25,936 bases of DNA, from contig CAZAQS010000039.1 in NCBI GenBank assembly GCA_964486825.1, positions 1-25,936 of the forward strand, in the 5' to 3' direction. The translations under genes were made by a program, and so were the position numbers. Below the pieces are notes generated by a model. That model saw only the letters and a list, made by a program, of their open reading frames with translations. It ran no database searches and was not told the origin of the DNA. The stretch is from CAZAQS01 sp964486825 (GTDB lineage Bacteria > Chloroflexota > Anaerolineae > Anaerolineales > UBA4823). Positions 24,113 through 25,936 of this stretch are shown piece by piece; position 1 is the first letter of the stretch; every line of letters starts with the position of its first letter.

Positions 24113-24730
24113 TCAGCCTCCATAGGGGCGGTCCGCGCCCATCAGGATGCGGATGCCTGTAGCAATTGCGCCCAATGCTATTCCCAAAAGCAAGCCACGC
24201 GCGCCCGCCACAGCAGGGATTTGGACAATGATATTCCTGATCGAAGTCAACACCGGCACCTCACCAACAATCAATAGGGGAGCAGTTCCCAATAAAACAA
24301 CCAGCGCGGTCAGCAAGAATATTACCGACATCGCATTCAGCCGGCGGCGCAAGAGGCGCACACCAGCATAGATCAGCACGATCGTCAGCAAGGCCAACAG
24401 GCTGCTTTCTACCGGCAACTGGATGTTCGAAAATATCCAACCTGCAACAGCACTGGTAGGATCGTAGTAACCAGCCAGCGCCAGGGTCAGCACGAGTGAA
24501 AGGATCAAGATTACACTGTAGAAGCTTCCAGTTTCACCGGTCTTGGCCTTGTTCCAGTGCACCTGGAATAGGTTGATCACTCCCGCCAGGAGGGCAAAAC
24601 CTGCCAGGATAACCGCCCACTGCAGTAAGATCGTCCGCAACGTAAGCAGCGGTTCGACGGGGATGAAGTATCCCAACAGGATCAGCACGCCCACCAAAAT
24701 CGCAACCGCAGTAGAAACCGGCGTTCTCAT
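24113..24730 (-). CDS. Multi-pass membrane protein, function unknown
   Basis: This 205-aa protein has about six hydrophobic segments (near 7-25, 33-52, 70-88, 108-125, 133-152 and 175-198), with charged loops HWNKAKTG and RLLRRRLNA that are probably cytoplasmic. No enzyme or transporter motif is visible and I do not recognise a family. Its ATG overlaps the stop of the preceding gene by 4 bases, and the Trp-motif gene starts 5 bases after its end, with a GGAGG near its own stop codon. It may be a structural partner for the neighbouring membrane proteins. Confidence 0.72.
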   Translation of the reverse strand: MRTPVSTAVAILVGVLILLGYFIPVEPLLTLRTILLQWAVILAGFALLAGVINLFQVHWNKAKTGETGSFYSVILILSLVLTLALAGYYDPTSAVAGWIFSNIQLPVESSLLALLTIVLIYAGVRLLRRRLNAMSVIFLLTALVVLLGTAPLLIVGEVPVLTSIRNIIVQIPAVAGARGLLLGIALGAIATGIRILMGADRPYGG

Positions 24731-25512
24731 GGCATTAACCCTGTCAGCGTATCCATGATCGCGCCATCCAGGCCGAACAGGCGCAGGATTGCTGTAGCAA
24801 GGATGAACAGGACCACCAGGATGCGCAGCAGGTCCTGAGTTCGCAGGCTGGCCTCGTGGATGCCGCCCGAGCCCAGGTAAGCGCCCCCTGCGAAGACCTC
24901 TTCGCCGATCAAGGGCTCCTGGGCGGAGGCGTATAAGACTGCCTGGCCCGGCAGGCTATCGGTGCCAGCAATCGTCAGGCTCCCGCTCTGTTCTGCCGCA
25001 TCATTTATCAGGGCCACTTCGCTTCCGAAGTGCCCGATCAATACATTGGCCGATACCTGCTCATCCCGGATCACTGGCATGGTTCCGACGGCGTAAGAGA
25101 ACGGCGTCAGGCCGGTCAGGCGTCCAGAAGTGTGCTCGTATTGACCCTCCGCGCCCAGGGCCTGGTATGCCCCTCGCAACGTATCCTGTGTCAAGATGGT
25201 CAACGTGCCATCACCGGAGGTGGCGACCGGTGGACGATCGCTGATAGAAGCTGCCCGCGCGATGCGGCCCAGGACGTTCAAGCCCATTAGCGCCGATGCG
25301 CCTTGTAAACCGGTGAGAGGCCCGTTCCCGAGAGAAATATGCAGGCGGGTGCCCGCTTCCACAGCTAAGCCCACCGCCTTACGCAGCCTGGCGAAGGCCG
25401 GGATCTCGCGTAGCTGCGGGCCTGAGCGGTTGCGCCCGGTAACCGCCAGCACGACGATTAACCCAAAAAACAGTAAAACGAAAACCAGACCCACGATGCC
25501 CGTCAGGTTCAA
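24727..25512 (-). CDS. Signal-anchored membrane protein, possibly DUF6754-like
   Basis: This 261-aa protein has a membrane helix at about 5-25, a soluble alpha/beta-looking domain (35-220) and a second helix near 231-250. The soluble part contains AVEAGTRLHISLGNGPLTGLQGASALMGL (about 50-78) and ends SAQEPLIGEEVFAGGAYLG (195-213), followed by the second helix. The GTRLHISLG text reminds me of DUF6754, known from Chloroflexota, but I cannot confirm this. The start is a TTG at 25512 that overlaps the preceding stop (TTGA), with AGAGGAGA upstream. Its stop overlaps the next start by 4 bases. Confidence 0.72.
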   Translation of the reverse strand: MNLTGIVGLVFVLLFFGLIVVLAVTGRNRSGPQLREIPAFARLRKAVGLAVEAGTRLHISLGNGPLTGLQGASALMGLNVLGRIARAASISDRPPVATSGDGTLTILTQDTLRGAYQALGAEGQYEHTSGRLTGLTPFSYAVGTMPVIRDEQVSANVLIGHFGSEVALINDAAEQSGSLTIAGTDSLPGQAVLYASAQEPLIGEEVFAGGAYLGSGGIHEASLRTQDLLRILVVLFILATAILRLFGLDGAIMDTLTGLMP

Positions 25513-25763
25513 TTCAGGGTCTCCTCTCGTAAAAAGTTAATAAAGGCTTGAGTATCTGCACGGTCTTCCAGCATATGGGCCAACGCTTCCAGTTGATCGT
25601 CCGGTGCAAGATGTCCGAGAAGTGGCTGCCCTAGATAAACAACCTGCGCTCCCAGCAGGTTTAAAGGACCAAACGCTTCCAGTAGGGAAGCTACGATATC
25701 TTGCATTCCCCAGCGGTGCAAGATTCTGGCCCAATCCTGCCAGATATGCTTAGAATCATGCAT
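25509..25763 (-). CDS. Small helical protein, first gene of the right-hand cluster
   Basis: This 84-aa protein has no signal or membrane segment. It looks all-helical and Leu/Ala-rich: HIWQDWARILHRWGMQDIV, then EAFGPLNLLGAQVVYLGQPLLG, then acidic DDQLEALAHMLEDRADTQAF. I recognise no family. The ATG at 25763 (MHDSKHIW) is chosen because a -10-like TATACT lies six bases before it; the longer frame to 25814 would run through that element. It overlaps the next gene by 4 bases (TTGA), so it is the lead gene of the operon. Confidence 0.65.
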   Translation of the reverse strand: MHDSKHIWQDWARILHRWGMQDIVASLLEAFGPLNLLGAQVVYLGQPLLGHLAPDDQLEALAHMLEDRADTQAFINFLREETLN

Positions 25764-25769
25764 ATTGAG

Positions 25770-25775
25770 AGTATA
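25770..25775 (-). promoter_or_regulatory. Candidate -10 box (TATACT) of the right-hand operon
   Basis: On the reverse strand TATACT is followed by CTCAAT and then the ATG at 25763, so the transcript would be leaderless. No good -35 is visible. The remaining bases to 25936 are AT-rich intergenic DNA without a supported gene; TTGGAC and TACAAT near 25821-25848 could be a forward promoter for a gene outside the window. Confidence 0.45.
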
Positions 25776-25936
25776 GCATGATTTCAATTTGAATAAGTAT
25801 AGAAGTAGCCGCACAATTTCTTGGACAAGTCCATTTTATATCTACAATTTTGGAAGGTCAAGCAGAATCTAACCTAATTTGTCTGAAATATGACAGTAAA
25901 CAGGTCGAAACCATGCCATATATAACTATCAATTCA

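Overview
The window (about 57% GC apart from a short AT-rich left end) looks like a contig from an uncultured Chloroflexota bacterium, most likely an Anaerolineae-type lineage. This is an inference from gene content: a stand-alone Elp3, an animal-like formate-THF ligase, a MutL-like ATPase beside unrecognised membrane proteins, and Thr/Pro-rich surface proteins. A run of 10 Ns at 7573-7582 shows the sequence is a scaffolded draft. No rRNA, tRNA, insertion sequence or CRISPR array was seen.

Layout. Bases 1-290 are AT-rich and hold a piece of an unrelated-looking reverse-strand reading frame, possibly an assembly chimera. Bases 327-4420 are a cobalamin-riboswitch-controlled vitamin B12 uptake operon: riboswitch, terminator, then BtuF-, BtuC- and BtuD-like genes and an overlapping APH(6)-like kinase. 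Bases 4525-8187 (reverse) carry formate-tetrahydrofolate ligase and Elp3, the latter split by the N gap. Bases 8220-11816 (forward) carry a Trm9-like methyltransferase divergent from elp3, a metallophosphoesterase, a DUF4349 lipoprotein and rsmG. Bases 11819-15814 (reverse) form a cluster read as cNMP-domain/bPH membrane protein, def, recF, MOSC protein. Bases 15936-17396 encode a phosphohexomutase with its own promoter and terminator.

The right third (17461-25763, reverse) is one long set of eight genes. The first six are packed with 4-base overlaps or gaps of 5-6 bases. In order of transcription they encode a small protein, a signal-anchored protein, a multi-pass membrane protein, an 808-residue zinc-ribbon protein with about 13 Trp-Leu motifs, a second multi-pass membrane protein, a MutL-like ASKHA ATPase, a lipoyl/KOW-like protein and an LPXTG-like surface protein. 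I recognise no described system with this composition, and it is the best candidate here for something new.

Other points of note: the Elp3/Trm9-like pair suggests a two-gene bacterial version of the eukaryotic wobble-uridine mcm5U pathway. Several gene starts sit only 6-9 bases after a -10-like hexamer, suggesting leaderless or nearly leaderless transcripts.
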